Assembly: GCF_900142605.1 (NCBI RefSeq)
Contig: NZ_FRBL01000007.1
Span: forward strand, 62,001 to 126,000
Reading direction: 5' to 3'
Length of the DNA stretch: 64,000 nt
Source: Chitinophaga jiangningensis
Lineage (GTDB): Bacteria; Bacteroidota; Bacteroidia; Chitinophagales; Chitinophagaceae
This document shows positions 42,690 to 54,600 of the stretch, in pieces; positions within the stretch are counted from its first letter, which is position 1; every line of letters begins with the position of its first letter. The position numbers and the translations under genes were made by a program. The notes under the pieces are model-generated. The model was not told the DNA's origin. It made no database searches and saw only the letters and a program-made list of their open reading frames with translations.

Positions 42690-43619
42690 TTAAAGTATAT
42701 TCAACTTCTCTAAAACAACACGAGGCATCCGTATACTCGCCTCATGGGAATAACCCGCGATATGTGGCGTCAGTACTACGTTTGAGGCAGCCAGGAAATA
42801 GGCCAGCTGTTCTTTATCCTCTGCTGAGTAAGTCGTTAATTTTTCATTTTCCAATACATCCAGGCAGGCACCGCGTACGCGACCATCCTCCAGGGCTGCA
42901 ATCAGATCGCTGTTTTTAACCAGCTTACCCCTCGCCGTATTCATAAACCATACGGGGTGAGCAAACGCACTAAAAAACGAATCGTTTGCAATATAACGGG
43001 TTTCCTCCGTAAGTGGAAGGTGTAAACTTACCACATCGGCATTGGCATATACTTCTTCCAGTGTTACTTCCTTCACCTCGTTAGTCCCGAAGCCCTTCCT
43101 GTATTTATCATAAGCGATGATGTTTACATCAAAGCCCTTCAGTTTACGCGCAAATGTGCTGCCGGTATTACCATAACCAATAATCGCTACTGTTTTACCA
43201 CCCAGCTCGTAAGCCCGGTTGCCGTCCCTTTCCCAGATACCCTTACGCAGTTCCAGATTGCTCTTTAACACGTTGTGCATCAGGCTGAGCAGCATCCCTA
43301 CGGCCTGCTCTCCAACCGGATCACGGTTACCTTCCGGACTGCTTACACAATGAATACCCTTGCTTTCTGCATAAGGCACATCAATCAGCTCCATACCGGA
43401 ACCCAGCCTGCCAATCCATTGCAGTTCCCTGCCATGGTCTATAATCTGTTTATCCACACGAATGCGGGTGGTTACTATCAGACCCACACAGCCGGGGATG
43501 GCTGCATATACTTCTTCGTAGGTAATAGATGGCTGGTAATCTACTTCAAAGCCCTTGGTTTCAAGTTGGTCCACCAGGTATGGATGCACCTTGGCGGTAA
43601 TTAATACTTTCTTACTCAT
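42690..43619 (-). CDS. D-2-hydroxyacid dehydrogenase (SerA-like)
   Basis: 309 residues. Substrate-binding N-terminal half, then the NAD motif VAIIGYGNTGSTFA at about residue 145-158. The catalytic Arg is in NTARGKL, the Glu in the VLENEKL region, and the catalytic His in LTPHIAGYSHEA. Phosphoglycerate dehydrogenase, glyoxylate reductase and other roles are possible; the lack of a C-terminal ACT domain argues against long-form SerA but not short form. Its first four bases overlap the end of rsmA upstream, so it is translationally coupled to it. Confidence 0.9.
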   Translation of the reverse strand: MSKKVLITAKVHPYLVDQLETKGFEVDYQPSITYEEVYAAIPGCVGLIVTTRIRVDKQIIDHGRELQWIGRLGSGMELIDVPYAESKGIHCVSSPEGNRDPVGEQAVGMLLSLMHNVLKSNLELRKGIWERDGNRAYELGGKTVAIIGYGNTGSTFARKLKGFDVNIIAYDKYRKGFGTNEVKEVTLEEVYANADVVSLHLPLTEETRYIANDSFFSAFAHPVWFMNTARGKLVKNSDLIAALEDGRVRGACLDVLENEKLTTYSAEDKEQLAYFLAASNVVLTPHIAGYSHEASIRMPRVVLEKLNIL

Positions 43620-44368
43620 ATCATCTTATGTGATAAGGCTGCAAAATCCGCAACAGTAAGCTCTTCAGCTCTTTTACTGAAAATCGGGTCCTGCAGTGTT
43701 TCTTTATCGAATAATCCTTTCAGGGGATTGCGTAGTTGTTTACGACGCTGTCCGAACGCAGTTTTTACCAACACAAAAAACTTCCGTTCAGAAGCCACAT
43801 CCGCCGGCTGCTCCAGCCTGGTAAGCCGGATCACACCAGATTTCACCTTTGGCGGCGGATTAAAGCAGTTTTCATGTACATCAAACAGGTACTCGATATG
43901 GTAGTAAGCCTGCAACAGCACACTCAGGATACCATAGTCCTTATTACCATGGCCGGCCGCGAGCCTTACTGCCACCTCCTTCTGGAACATACCCACCACT
44001 ACATCCACACTGGAACGCCATTCCAGCACCTTAAACATAATCTGGGTAGAAATATTATAAGGAAAGTTACCTATCAGCCTGAACTGCCCCTCAAACGGCA
44101 ACTCCGCATCCAGGATGCTTACGTTCAGCAGCTTACCCCGGATTTCAGGATAAGTTTTTTCCAGATACTGTACTTTTTCGGTATCCAGCTCAATTGCTTT
44201 AAAATGAATACCGGGAATCTGCAACAGGTATTTGGTAATGGCTCCCCCACCAGGGCCCACTTCCAGCACTTGCTGGCCTTCGCTTACAGGTAGCGACTCA
44301 ACAATTTTCATACAGATGTTCTCATCCTTGAGAAAATGCTGGCCTAATGATTTCTTTAGTGTATACAT
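43616..44368 (-). CDS. rsmA: 16S rRNA dimethyladenosine transferase RsmA/KsgA
   Basis: 250 residues. Dimethylates A1518 and A1519 near the 3' end of 16S rRNA during small-subunit assembly. SAM-binding motif LEVGPGGGAITKYLL, post-I acidic residue in AIELDTEK, and the catalytic motif GNFPYNIST (NxPY). The N-terminal SLGQHFLKDENI is the family hallmark. A TATCTTTG box at 44386-44379 lies only 11 bases before the ATG. Head of an operon with the dehydrogenase. Confidence 0.95.
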   Translation of the reverse strand: MYTLKKSLGQHFLKDENICMKIVESLPVSEGQQVLEVGPGGGAITKYLLQIPGIHFKAIELDTEKVQYLEKTYPEIRGKLLNVSILDAELPFEGQFRLIGNFPYNISTQIMFKVLEWRSSVDVVVGMFQKEVAVRLAAGHGNKDYGILSVLLQAYYHIEYLFDVHENCFNPPPKVKSGVIRLTRLEQPADVASERKFFVLVKTAFGQRRKQLRNPLKGLFDKETLQDPIFSKRAEELTVADFAALSHKMI

Positions 44369-44378
44369 GACTGAGCCG

Positions 44379-44386
44379 CAAAGATA
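44379..44386 (-). promoter_or_regulatory. -7 box for rsmA
   Basis: TATCTTTG on the minus strand, perfect match; leader about 7 bases. Confidence 0.55.
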
Positions 44387-44446
44387 GCTAAAACCCGGAT
44401 AACAGCGGTCCGGAAAACCAGGCCTCAGAAACTAACTGCTTTCTCT

Positions 44447-44454
44447 TATCTTTG
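44447..44454 (+). promoter_or_regulatory. -7 box for pdxA
   Basis: TATCTTTG, perfect match; leader about 20 bases. Confidence 0.55.
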
Positions 44455-44477
44455 TCCATTATTGACGCTATAACAGC

Positions 44478-45539
44478 ATGAGTACTCCCAACATGAATAA
44501 ACCAGTAATAGGCATCACCGTAGGTGACATCAACAGCATTGGCGCAGAAATTATCATAAAAACCTTTCTGGACAACAGGATGATGGAATTCTGTACGCCG
44601 GTTATCTTCGCGTCCAATAAAACCATCAACTTCTACCGGAAGCTGATGAATGAGAATAATTTCAACTATCAGTCCATAAAAGACTTTACCCGCCTTAATC
44701 ATAAGCAGGTAAACGTATACAACTGCTGGGAGGAAGAAGTGCAGATTACCCCGGGCATCCTCAACGAAGCAGGTGGTAAGTACGCCGCCCGCGCCCTGGA
44801 AGTAGCCATCCAATGCCTGAAAGAAGGGCATATCGCCGGCCTGGTAACCGCTCCTATCCACAAAAACAACATCCAGAGCGAAAAATTCACCTATACCGGT
44901 CATACCCCCTACCTCAAAGACGCCTTCGATGCAAAAGAGGTACTGATGTTTATGACCGCCGATAACATGCGCGTAGGCCTGCTCACCGAGCACGTACCTA
45001 TCGCCCAGGTAGCGCAGTTTGTTACAAAAGATAATATCCTTTCTAAGTTATATATGATGAGAGAGAGTCTGGTGAAGGACTTTGGCATCGACAAACCACG
45101 TATTGCCGTACTGGGACTTAATCCACATGCGGGCGATGAAGGCCTCATTGGTAAAGAAGAAATTGAGCAGATCGCTCCGGCCATCAAACAGGCGAAAAGT
45201 AATGGCATCATGGCCTTTGGCCCTTACAGTGCCGATGCATTCTTTGCCCGTGAAATGTACGCGAAATTTGATGGTGTACTGGCCATGTACCACGATCAGG
45301 GCCTGATTCCGTTCAAGTCCCTCGCCAGCGGTGAAGGTATTAACTATACCGCCGGCCTGCCTATCGTCAGAACTTCCCCTGACCACGGCACCGCCTTCGA
45401 CATTGCAGGTAAAAACATGGCAGATCCAAGCTCTTTCCGCCAGGCGATTTTCACCTGTCTTGATGTGATTGAACAACGTGAACGCTATGCGGAAAATACG
45501 AAGAATCCGCTGAAAAAGACGGAACTGGCTTCTGAATAA
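44478..45539 (+). CDS. pdxA: 4-hydroxythreonine-4-phosphate dehydrogenase
   Basis: 353 residues. Acts in the DXP-dependent pathway to pyridoxal phosphate, with PdxJ. Metal-binding His residues are seen in FTYTGHTPYLKD, MYHDQGLIPFK and RTSPDHGTAFDIAG, and VGDINSIGAEIIIKTF is the N-terminal mark. Divergent from rsmA: the two perfect -7 boxes are 60 bases apart. In E. coli pdxA is also next to rsmA, where the two form one operon. Ends at a twin-hairpin terminator. Confidence 0.95.
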   Translation: MSTPNMNKPVIGITVGDINSIGAEIIIKTFLDNRMMEFCTPVIFASNKTINFYRKLMNENNFNYQSIKDFTRLNHKQVNVYNCWEEEVQITPGILNEAGGKYAARALEVAIQCLKEGHIAGLVTAPIHKNNIQSEKFTYTGHTPYLKDAFDAKEVLMFMTADNMRVGLLTEHVPIAQVAQFVTKDNILSKLYMMRESLVKDFGIDKPRIAVLGLNPHAGDEGLIGKEEIEQIAPAIKQAKSNGIMAFGPYSADAFFAREMYAKFDGVLAMYHDQGLIPFKSLASGEGINYTAGLPIVRTSPDHGTAFDIAGKNMADPSSFRQAIFTCLDVIEQRERYAENTKNPLKKTELASE

Positions 45540-45557
45540 AGTTAATCGCTATAAGTT

Positions 45558-45625
45558 AAAAAGGACCGTGCCGATGGCACGGTCCTTTTTAATTGCGTCC
45601 TGCCGAAGGCAGGACGCAATTAAAA
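45558..45625. terminator. Twin-hairpin bidirectional terminator between pdxA and the periplasmic-protein gene
   Basis: Hairpin 1 is a 15-base perfect stem (45558-45572 with 45576-45590, loop GAT). Hairpin 2 is an 18-base perfect stem (45587-45604 with 45608-45625, loop GAA). The T-run is shared, the same design as at 26881-26947. Confidence 0.85.
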
Positions 45626-45627
45626 TC

Positions 45628-46278
45628 TTATTTGGATGCCTGCTGCAACAACTGCTTCGCATACCCTTCTCCCCAATTAGGATCCAGCTTACCGGCAGGT
45701 TTGAAAGCCGCATACTTCTGCAACGCTACTTCCAGCAGTGCCTTACCGCCTGTTTTGCTGCCACCAAAAGCCTCTGGTGTGAACAACAACGCCTGGCCCT
45801 GCAACAGGTATACCCTTGGATTTTCTGCATTCAGCTTCTTACCTTCTTCCAACGCCTGTGCCGAAACAGGACCATACTGCGCGGCGCGGTTCATCGGGTC
45901 TACCGTGAGTCGGGCAGTGGCAATCAGGGATTTTATACAGGAGATTTCAGAGCTGTTGCCTTCCAGTTGCTCTGCCTTGGTAATATCCACTTCTGCCTGG
46001 TCTGCCAGCGCATCTACCTTACTTTTATCCTGTTGCATTAACGCACTCATTACATTGCAATAAGCGGCATAATAGTAAGGTTGCCACTGACTTTTTTCTG
46101 CACCTGCAATACGTTCAAACAATCCGGCTTTTTGTACCAGCGCATCAGGTGTAAAAGTAGCGCTGCTGTCCAGCTCACCGATATTTTTGGTCATCGCCTG
46201 CTCATACTGGGCGCTCTGCGCCATGGTAGCCGAAGTAATACCGGCCATTACTACTAACGATAAAATGAAACGTTTCAT
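45628..46278 (-). CDS. Exported TPR-like protein of unknown function
   Basis: 216 residues. Signal peptide KRFILSLVVMAGITSATMAQ. The mature part is helical with Ala-rich pairs of helices (QPYYYAAYCNVMSALMQQD, AEVDITKAEQLEGNSS, NPRVYLLQGQALLFTPEAF), resembling tetratricopeptide repeats. It starts 24 bases after the TonB-receptor stop and is probably in the same operon. Its leader shares a 13-base element with the giant surface-protein gene. A role as periplasmic partner of the receptor is plausible but unproven. Confidence 0.85.
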   Translation of the reverse strand: MKRFILSLVVMAGITSATMAQSAQYEQAMTKNIGELDSSATFTPDALVQKAGLFERIAGAEKSQWQPYYYAAYCNVMSALMQQDKSKVDALADQAEVDITKAEQLEGNSSEISCIKSLIATARLTVDPMNRAAQYGPVSAQALEEGKKLNAENPRVYLLQGQALLFTPEAFGGSKTGGKALLEVALQKYAAFKPAGKLDPNWGEGYAKQLLQQASK

Positions 46279-46285
46279 ATTAATT

Positions 46286-46298
46286 GATTTTTAGGGAG
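46286..46298 (-). promoter_or_regulatory. Shared leader element CTCCCTAAAAATC
   Basis: On the minus strand CTCCCTAAAAATC lies 7 bases before the ATG at 46278. The same 13 bases stand 6 bases before the ATG of the giant gene (61541-61529). Confidence 0.5.
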
Positions 46299-46302
46299 AG
46301 AA

Positions 46303-48459
46303 TTAGAGATTGTTAATAACATCCTGACGCCTGTCAGTACCGAAGTTCATGAACATGCCCACGAAAATAAACCGGGGCACATTTGGCACGATCTCATTCC
46401 GGCGCAGCCCATCACTACTGTAGCGGTAGCCGAACACCTGTTGCTGGTTGAATACGTTCGTGACCTGCAACACCAGAATGGTGAAAGCTTTGCGAATTGA
46501 TGTCAGGTAGCTCACGCTGGCGCCCACTGAATTATAATTGATCGTTTTGTCGGTCATAAACTTATCCGCCGGCTGATTGGGATTATAATACGGGCGACCG
46601 CTCGCAAAGCTGTAAGTAAGGCCAAAGTTGGTTTGAATCTTTGTAACAAAATATTTAGCTACTATACTGGCTGTATGATTGGCGGCAAAGTCAGGCTGTA
46701 CCCGGTAAGGATAATTGAGGTAATCCCGCTTGGTATCCAGGTAAGAATAAGACACCCAATAGTCCATGTTCTTCACTGTTTTTCTATCTCTCCAAAACAA
46801 CTCAATACCTTTTGCAAAGCCATCCCCGTTGTTATTATAGTCCGGTACTGTTTTTACGAGATTTTTATATTGTTTGTAGAAAACTTCTGTACGGAAAGTA
46901 TAATAATTGCTGAGTAGCTGATAACTGGCAATGTAGTGGGTTGCTTTCATGTAATCCAACCCGCGATCAAAGCGCAGATACTGTGGCTCCGGCTTTTGAT
47001 AATAGTCGCCGTAAGCAAGGGAAACCTGCCCATTGTATCCCACCTTGTATGCCAATGACGCCCGCGGTGCAAAGTTCACTTTACCCAGTACGGAAGAATA
47101 TTCTGTACGGCCCCCAAATCTCCCTGCCAGAGCCGGAGTAAAATACACATCCGCTTCAGCAAAGCCGGCTGCGTAATTATCCACATAGTTCAGGCTATAC
47201 TGGTTAAAGGCAGAGCGTTCCACCGCATACTGGTATTCCGCGCCCAGTCGCAATGCGGAGAAATTACCGAGGCCCTTGGTGAGCATCAATTTTGTTTGGG
47301 TAAGATCAGAACGTACGCCAATATTGGTTTCCGTCGGATTCTTAGGAATGGTGTCTGTTTTAATTTTATCTGTATTAGTGCTGAAAGACGCACCTGCATA
47401 AAGTTTCCAGCCGCTACCCAAATTTTCTTTATAAGTGAGGTTAGTGTAAATATTATGGTTCCTTACCTGGTAGGATTCCGTACTGCCGGGATATTCCAGG
47501 CTTTTGTAGTCAAATCCCATATTGCTCCGGTTGGCATAACCATAAAATTTAAGCATACCCGTTTTAGAAATCTTTCTCCTGAAATTTGCAGAGGTACCAA
47601 TGATTTCAGGACCCAGATTCACTTCCTGTTTAGGCTTTATTACGTTGAAGTAAGGCGCCAGGTTGGTGTAATCTGCTTCTACGCCATAAGAGGTTTTCTT
47701 GTCCTTCGACAATGTTTCCAGCCCGCCACTGACACCGATTACAGATACACCTAATGAAGAAGATGAACGGGTGGGCAGGTCAGTGGACTCCAGGATTAAC
47801 GCGGATGAAAGGCCTTGTCCGTACTGGGCGGAATACCCACCGCTGCTGAAAGTAGTGCCTTTAAACAGGAAAGGGGAAAACCTCCCTCTGCCGGGCATAT
47901 CAGGCGCACCGCTGGAAAAAGGGTTTCTTACCAGCATACCGTCAATCACGGTTTGTGTTTCATAGCCGGTACCTCCTCTCACAAAGAGGCCTTCCCGATC
48001 ATTGGTTTGCTGGGTACCAGGCAGTGTTTTAATCGCATTCACGATATCGGCACCGGCCCCCGCAGTGGTCACAATATCAAGCGGTTTTAAAACGGTATTC
48101 TTCTTTTCATCGCTGGCTTCAAAGCTGCCGGCAGCAATGGTCACCAGCTTCAGGTCGCGCGCTGCATTCTTGAGTACGATGTCCAGTTGTTGTGATGCAG
48201 CAGTATTTATTTTCATTTCCAGCGGCTGATAACCTGTCATAGTTGCTATCAGCGTTTGTTCGCCGGCAGGTGTTACCTGGAAGCTAAAGGTGCCATCTGC
48301 TTTTGTAACAGCACCATCGTATGAATCTTTTATAGAGATGTTAGCGCCGGCAACAGCGCGTTTTTTACCATCAGTAACTTTTCCGGAGATAGTCACCTGG
48401 GCGGAAACCCAGGCTGGCAGCAGTACAGCAATTATCAGAAATCGGTTGAACAGTGACAT
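46303..48459 (-). CDS. TonB-dependent outer-membrane receptor
   Basis: 718 residues from the ATG at 48459; an upstream in-frame extension overlaps the promoter. Signal peptide FNRFLIIAVLLPAWVSA. Residues about 20-105 form a carboxypeptidase-regulatory-like domain (ISGKVTDGKKRAVAGANISI), and about 115-230 the plug (VNAIKTLPGTQQTNDREGLFVRGG-type segment, IDGMLVRNPF). The rest is beta-barrel with aromatic-rich strands. No SusD-like partner gene is adjacent, so it is not a typical Sus pair. Substrate unknown. Followed by the small exported protein gene. Confidence 0.92.
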   Translation of the reverse strand: MSLFNRFLIIAVLLPAWVSAQVTISGKVTDGKKRAVAGANISIKDSYDGAVTKADGTFSFQVTPAGEQTLIATMTGYQPLEMKINTAASQQLDIVLKNAARDLKLVTIAAGSFEASDEKKNTVLKPLDIVTTAGAGADIVNAIKTLPGTQQTNDREGLFVRGGTGYETQTVIDGMLVRNPFSSGAPDMPGRGRFSPFLFKGTTFSSGGYSAQYGQGLSSALILESTDLPTRSSSSLGVSVIGVSGGLETLSKDKKTSYGVEADYTNLAPYFNVIKPKQEVNLGPEIIGTSANFRRKISKTGMLKFYGYANRSNMGFDYKSLEYPGSTESYQVRNHNIYTNLTYKENLGSGWKLYAGASFSTNTDKIKTDTIPKNPTETNIGVRSDLTQTKLMLTKGLGNFSALRLGAEYQYAVERSAFNQYSLNYVDNYAAGFAEADVYFTPALAGRFGGRTEYSSVLGKVNFAPRASLAYKVGYNGQVSLAYGDYYQKPEPQYLRFDRGLDYMKATHYIASYQLLSNYYTFRTEVFYKQYKNLVKTVPDYNNNGDGFAKGIELFWRDRKTVKNMDYWVSYSYLDTKRDYLNYPYRVQPDFAANHTASIVAKYFVTKIQTNFGLTYSFASGRPYYNPNQPADKFMTDKTINYNSVGASVSYLTSIRKAFTILVLQVTNVFNQQQVFGYRYSSDGLRRNEIVPNVPRFIFVGMFMNFGTDRRQDVINNL

Positions 48460-48486
48460 AATCGTAGGGGGATCATTTTGTTGAGT

Positions 48487-48494
48487 CAAAGGTA
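48487..48494 (-). promoter_or_regulatory. -7 box for the TonB-receptor operon
   Basis: TACCTTTG on the minus strand, perfect match; leader about 24 bases. It lies just below the giant gene's terminator. Confidence 0.55.
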
Positions 48495-48513
48495 TATCGA
48501 CTCCAAAGCAGCA

Positions 48514-48565
48514 CAAAAAAACGCCTTAGATATTCGGTCAATTTTCACCGAATATTTAAGGCGTT
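48514..48565 (-). terminator. Terminator of the giant surface-protein gene
   Basis: A 19-base stem with one mismatch (48520-48538 with 48547-48565), followed on the minus strand by seven T. About 110 bases past the stop codon. Confidence 0.8.
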
Positions 48566-48676
48566 TTACCGATAACACTTTACCAGTAAAGGATTTAGCA
48601 AGAAACAATCCCTGGTATCTGTCCGTTTCAACCACCCTCCGCCGGTAAAAATCACCGGTGAAAATGGTTTGAATTG

Positions 48677-51600
48677 CTACCGTACGAGTTCTATCCAGCC
48701 TTTATACTCCCTTTCACCGTTGCCGGTATTCAGTTGGAGTATATAGAAATAAGTGCCTTCATTCAGGTTATGGCCATCCCATTCGTTATGGTAATTCTTG
48801 GACTGGTACACCTGGTTGCCCCAGCGGTTATAGATGATCAGCGTGGAGTTTGGATAGCGCTCAATACCTGGTATTTTGAAGTAATCATTTTTACCATCGC
48901 CGTTAGGAGAAATGATATTTGGCAGGAAGATATCATCGCCCGTAACCGGTATAGCCGCAGTAGTATCGTAGTTATTCGCCAGGTCGAGGTCAGGCAGCAG
49001 GCCACCCACCGCCGCGGCGTTCCTTACCGAACCTGTATTGGTGACGCGGGCCGTTAATGCCATAGTATGTGCATCATTTACCTGCATGGCACCGATGGAC
49101 CATATGAGGATTCTGCTGGCAGCATCGTAAGTAACGCTACCTGTGCTCACCGTAGGTTGCCCTGCTAATTCCAGGTTAGGCTGCAGTGTGTCCCTTACCG
49201 TTACTAATCCGTCAGGTCTTGGTCCTGCGTTGGTGACTGCGATATTAAAGCTGACCCTGTCGCCCACATGCAGCGATGCTGCTCCCTGATAGGTTTTGGT
49301 GAGTTGCAGGTCTGTTTTTATCTGCTGTGTTACCACGGAATTGACTACCCTGCTGGAATTATTTTGTGGCACCGGATCTGTAACGCCGGCAGGCACTTCA
49401 ATGAAGGCCTGATTGGTCACTACACCCACTCCAGTCAACTGACCTTTAATCACAATAATTACGCTGCTGCCTGCCGGGAATGTGCCTACAGTAGCCTTTA
49501 ATAAATTGTTAGTTAAGTCAATGTTTACGTTTCCTGCCCCATTTTCAGCTAACGTTACATTACTGGTGATTCCTGAAATTCTTGCTGGTATTGCATCGGT
49601 TATCACAGCACCGTTTGCCGATGCCGGCCCGTTATTACGGGCTACCAGCGTATAGGTGATGAATGCCCCTTCTTCCAGTTCCAGGTCACCATATTTAAGG
49701 ATTGACACATCGGCTACTCGCGTCACAGTGGTCACCACGGTATTCGAATTGACAATGGTACCACTCACGGCCGCCGTTCCTGTGTTGGAGATTTGCCCGC
49801 TGAAATCAGCCCTCACCTGCGCGGTGATGGTGAGCACGATAGCATTGGTATCTCCCGCAGGTAAATTAGCCAGCACATTCACAGGTGTATTAGTGCCAAT
49901 GGCGATGCTGTTCAGCGTTGCTTTGCCAACGGCGGCAGCAGCCCAGTTGTAGCCGCTGAAATTATTGGAGGAGAGCACGTCCCCGATTGTGACTGCTGCA
50001 CCATCAGACGGGCCGCTGTTGGTCACCCGCAATACATACTTAATACTATCGCCTGCATTGGCAGTAGCAGGCCCGGTTTTCACCACCTTCAGTGCAAAGC
50101 GCTTATTGATGGTGGTTACCACGGTATTGGAGCGGGCAGTGGTACCATCCGCTGCTGTTACCGCCGCTGTATTGCTCATGCTGGTAGCCGTTGCATTGGC
50201 CGGTATACGACCTGTAACGCGTATCTGTATTGAGTTAGCGGCACCTGCCGGTATTGATCCTTTCAGGGAGATGTTATTGCCGCTGCCGGAACTTGGTCCG
50301 GTAATAAACGCCGTTCCTACGCCGGAAGCGGACCAGGTCACATTCGTCAGTAATGCAGGCACAGTGTCGGTTATCACGGCTCCGTCGATGTTGGAAGTAC
50401 CGAGGTTGCTAACAGATAGCTGGTAGCTCACGGCATCGCCTGCGTTCGCCGTTGCAGGGCCTGATTTGGCGATACCCGGAATGGCCTGTTTGGTAACCAG
50501 GGTGGTAACGGTCGACTGTTTGGTGCGTCCTTTTGAATCCCTGCCAGTAGCGGTATTTACGAGGGTACCGGTGAAGTTCGGATCAATGGTGCCCTGCACC
50601 ACCACATGAACATGATTACTGTCACCTGCCGGCAATGTGCCGGTTACGTTTATATTATTACCGGTACCGGATGCCGGTGAAGTTAACACGGCGTTTCCGG
50701 AGGTAGTTACTGTCCAGGTTACGTTTTGGAGATTATTCACCACCACATCGGAAATAGTGGCGTTCAGCACATCACTTGGTCCATAGTTGGTGGCATCGAT
50801 CAGGTAGGTGATGCGACTACCGCTGGCAGCCCTTGCCGGGCCTGATTTCGTTAGCTGCACATTTGCACTGTTCATCACGGCCGTTACTACATGGTCACGA
50901 TCCAATATGGTGTTACCTTCTGCCACATGGCAAACATTGCTGATGCTGGCTGTATCCGCCGCATTCACAGTACCGGTAATAGTAACAGTGATATTGTTTT
51001 GCGTACCTACTGCCAGTGTACCCGTTACCGTTACATTGTTTCCACTGCCGCTGCTGCCACCGGTAATGGTTCCTCCTGTGGCCACTGCACTCCAGGAAAC
51101 GTTCTGTATTTCCACAGGTACCAGGTCGGTGATGGAAAGGTTATTTAACGGAACCAATCCGGTGTTTTGCACAATCAGTGAATAAGTAATGCCCGCTCCC
51201 GCCGAAACCGTGTCAGGACCTGATTTTTGTATCGTCACCTTTGGCGCTGAAATCACATTGGTGGTTACCATGCTGCTATCCATGACACTGCCTGTCTGGA
51301 CCTTGGCAGTATTGGTCAATGCACCGGAGAACGTTGGATCGATTGTACCTATTATGCTGATCAGGATGGCATTATTGCTGCCTGCCGGTATGCTGCCTGT
51401 GAAGGAGATATTACCTGTGCCGGACAATGAAGAGCCGCCGTTAATGGTGGCACTGCCCTGTACAGCAGCCTGCCAGCTGGCGCCCTGGATGGCGGCTGGT
51501 ATAATGTCGCTTATCTGGATCGCCGGAGCATCAGATGGACCTGCATTGGTCACCACGATGCTATAGGAAGTTCTACCTCCTGCTTTTGCTTCCGGCGGAC

Positions 51601-54600
51601 CAGCTTTTACAATGTGTACACCTGGAATGGAGCTCACCACTGTATTGATGGTATTGGAAGGCACATTTACGCCATTTACCACCCCTACCGCATGGTTACT
51701 GATAGTGCCCGTAAATGATGGCGCTACCCTGCCGGTAATGGTGAGCAATATGCTGTTGGCCGCGCCGGCAGGCATATTAGCCGTAAAATCAGGATTGCCT
51801 GTTTTGTTGATCACATTACCGCCCTGGATGGTGCTGAGGCCATTAGCGGTAGCACTCCATTTCACATCCTGCAGGGCTGTTGCTAAGGTATCCACTACCC
51901 TGATGCCGGTGCCGGCACTCGGACCGTTATTGACAACGGTAACGCTGTAAGTGATCAGCGAGCCGGCGGCGGCGCTGTCAGGGCCGGTTTTATGCAGATC
52001 CAGGCCCGCGAAATTGGTAACTGTAGTCACCACCGTATCCGTGAGCCGTGCCTGGTTTGGCAATTGGGCTTGTCCCACGTTGGTAATGGTACCGCTAAAG
52101 GTAGGGTCAATAGTACCGCGTACAGTCACCACCACCCTGCTGGTGGCGTTGGCCCTGATATTGGCGGTGAGCACCACGTTGCCCGGAATATTGGTCGTAT
52201 TGCCACTGGTTATCTGGGCACTGTCCTCTGCGATGGCGGTCCATACGGGGTTCAGTATTTGCGGCGGTATCAGGTCACCGATCGTCACACCAATGGCATC
52301 CGCCGGACCGCGATTCGTAACGGTGATTACATAGTCCACCGGTGCACCTGCCTGTGCTTTTGCAGGGCCTGTTTTGGTGATGGCAATACCAGCCTGGGTA
52401 GTTACTACTGTGCGTACCTGGTTGCTGGCGTAATCGTTACCCCCTTGTGTGCTATGAGCTGTATTGAGGATAGTGCCGGTGAAGTCGGTTCGTATGGTAC
52501 CATCAATGAAAATACGAGCAATACCTCCATCGGAAAGGTTGGCCTGCACATTCAGCAGGTTGCCGGTACCGGCAGCCCCACTGGTGATGGTACCGTTGAT
52601 GGCGCGGGCCTGCCAGCTCACATTCGTCAGTGATGCGGCGATGGTATCCAGAATAGCAATACCGTTGGCGGTAGCCGGGCCCGGGTTGGACACCTGTACC
52701 ACATAACTCACATGGCCACCGGACGAGGCGGCATCCGGGCCGGACTTCAGTATCTGTAAAGCCGTATTGGCGGATACCACCGTATTCACCACGGAGGTTA
52801 CCGGCGACGGGCCGCTTACTCCCGGCGGCAGCGTTGCCACAGCCGTGTTGGTAATTACTCCCTGGAAGCCAGGATCTACCGTACCCCTAACGGTAATGAA
52901 TACACTGCCCTGATTAGCAGGAATGGAGGCGTTGAGGGAAATATTACCGCTTCCTGAGGCAGTGCCTACGGTAGCACCATCCTGCCCTGTTGCCGTCCAG
53001 GTTGGGTTAAGGATGGCGTAGGAGATGGTATCTTCTATAAGGGCATTCACTACATCCGCCGCACCTGCGTTGGAAACGGTGATGGTGTAAGTGATCGGCA
53101 GGCCTGCCTGTAATGCGAGCGGACCTGTTTTATTGATCTTCAGGTTTACCGATTGGTCAATGTTGGTTACCACTGTAGATGACTGCGGCGGAGCAGTATT
53201 CAGCGTAGCCGTATTGATCACCGTTGCACCCGCTGTAGATAAAACAATCGCATCTACCGTAATAGTAATAGCACCGGATAAACTGCTGCCTACATTAACA
53301 GTAGCTGCAATATTGTTGCCTGTACCTGATGATGGCGTAATAGATGCATTGCCTACAGGCACTGCATTCCAGCCGATCACCTGCAATCCTGCAGGCACGT
53401 TATCCGTAAAGGCAATACCATTCAGGTCAGTAAGGCCATTGTTATCGATCGTCATTACATATTGAATCGTATCACCCACATGAGCACTGGCAGGCCCTGA
53501 TTTGGAGATACCTCCACCCGGCACTGTATTGGTAACGGAGGTAACGGTACTGGTGTTATTGGTGAGGTTATCATCTGTTAATCCAGCAGGAGGCGTAACG
53601 ATGGCGGTATTCGTGATGCTGGCCGCCACACCTGGCGTTACCACACCATTGATGGTAACAATCACCGCATTGCCTGCACCAGCGCCTATGTTTACTACCA
53701 AAGAACCATTCTGGCCAACAATAGACGGCGACGTAGCGCTGGCATTGCCGGTAGTGGTGGCAGTGGCACCCGTGATAGTAATACCCGCAGGCACCGCATC
53801 CGAAATTGTAGCACCCAATACATCGGAAGGCCCGTTGTTGGTCACTTTGAGGGTGTAAGCTACCTGCTGCCCCTCCCGGATCGTTGCCGGCCCCGATTTG
53901 GTGATAGCCAGGTCCGCATGCGGCGCTACTGCTGTTACAAATGTAGCGGCAGCCTGCGGCACGCCGGTAGCTATTGCTGAAGCGGTATTGATAATATTAC
54001 CTGCCTGCACATCCGGCTTCACGGTAGCATGGATCACCACCTGGATACTGGCTGCGTCTGCCGGGAGGTCGCCTGTAAAGGATACATTACCGGTGCCGCT
54101 GGTGGCCGATACGGTAGCACCCGTGCCGGTAGGCGTTGCCGTCCACGTGGCATTGGTAAGGCCGGATGGAATTACATCATTAAACGTATATCCGTATACG
54201 TTACTAGGCCCTGCGTTAGTCAAGGTAAGCGTGTAAGTGATATTTTCACCAGCTGCTGCCTGGGAAGGTCCGCTCTTAGTCAGCGTCATATCTGCGCTGG
54301 AAGTAACGGTGGTATTTACCGTAGATGCGACTGGCAGCGTACCGGGAATGGTACCGACAGCAGTATTTATCAACGCACTTTGCTGATAAGCAGGGTCCAG
54401 TTGTCCGCTTATGGTAATACTGATTCTGTTGCCTGCCCCTGCTGCGATGCTGCCGGTAAGGTTGATATTACCCGTGCCGGAAGTGGCATCCACTGTAGCA
54501 TTACCAGTGGTGGTAGCCGTCCATACAGGATTGAGAATTGCGGTGTTAATCGCATCTCCAATGCTCATAGTTGTTATATCAGATGGTCCGGCGTTGGTTA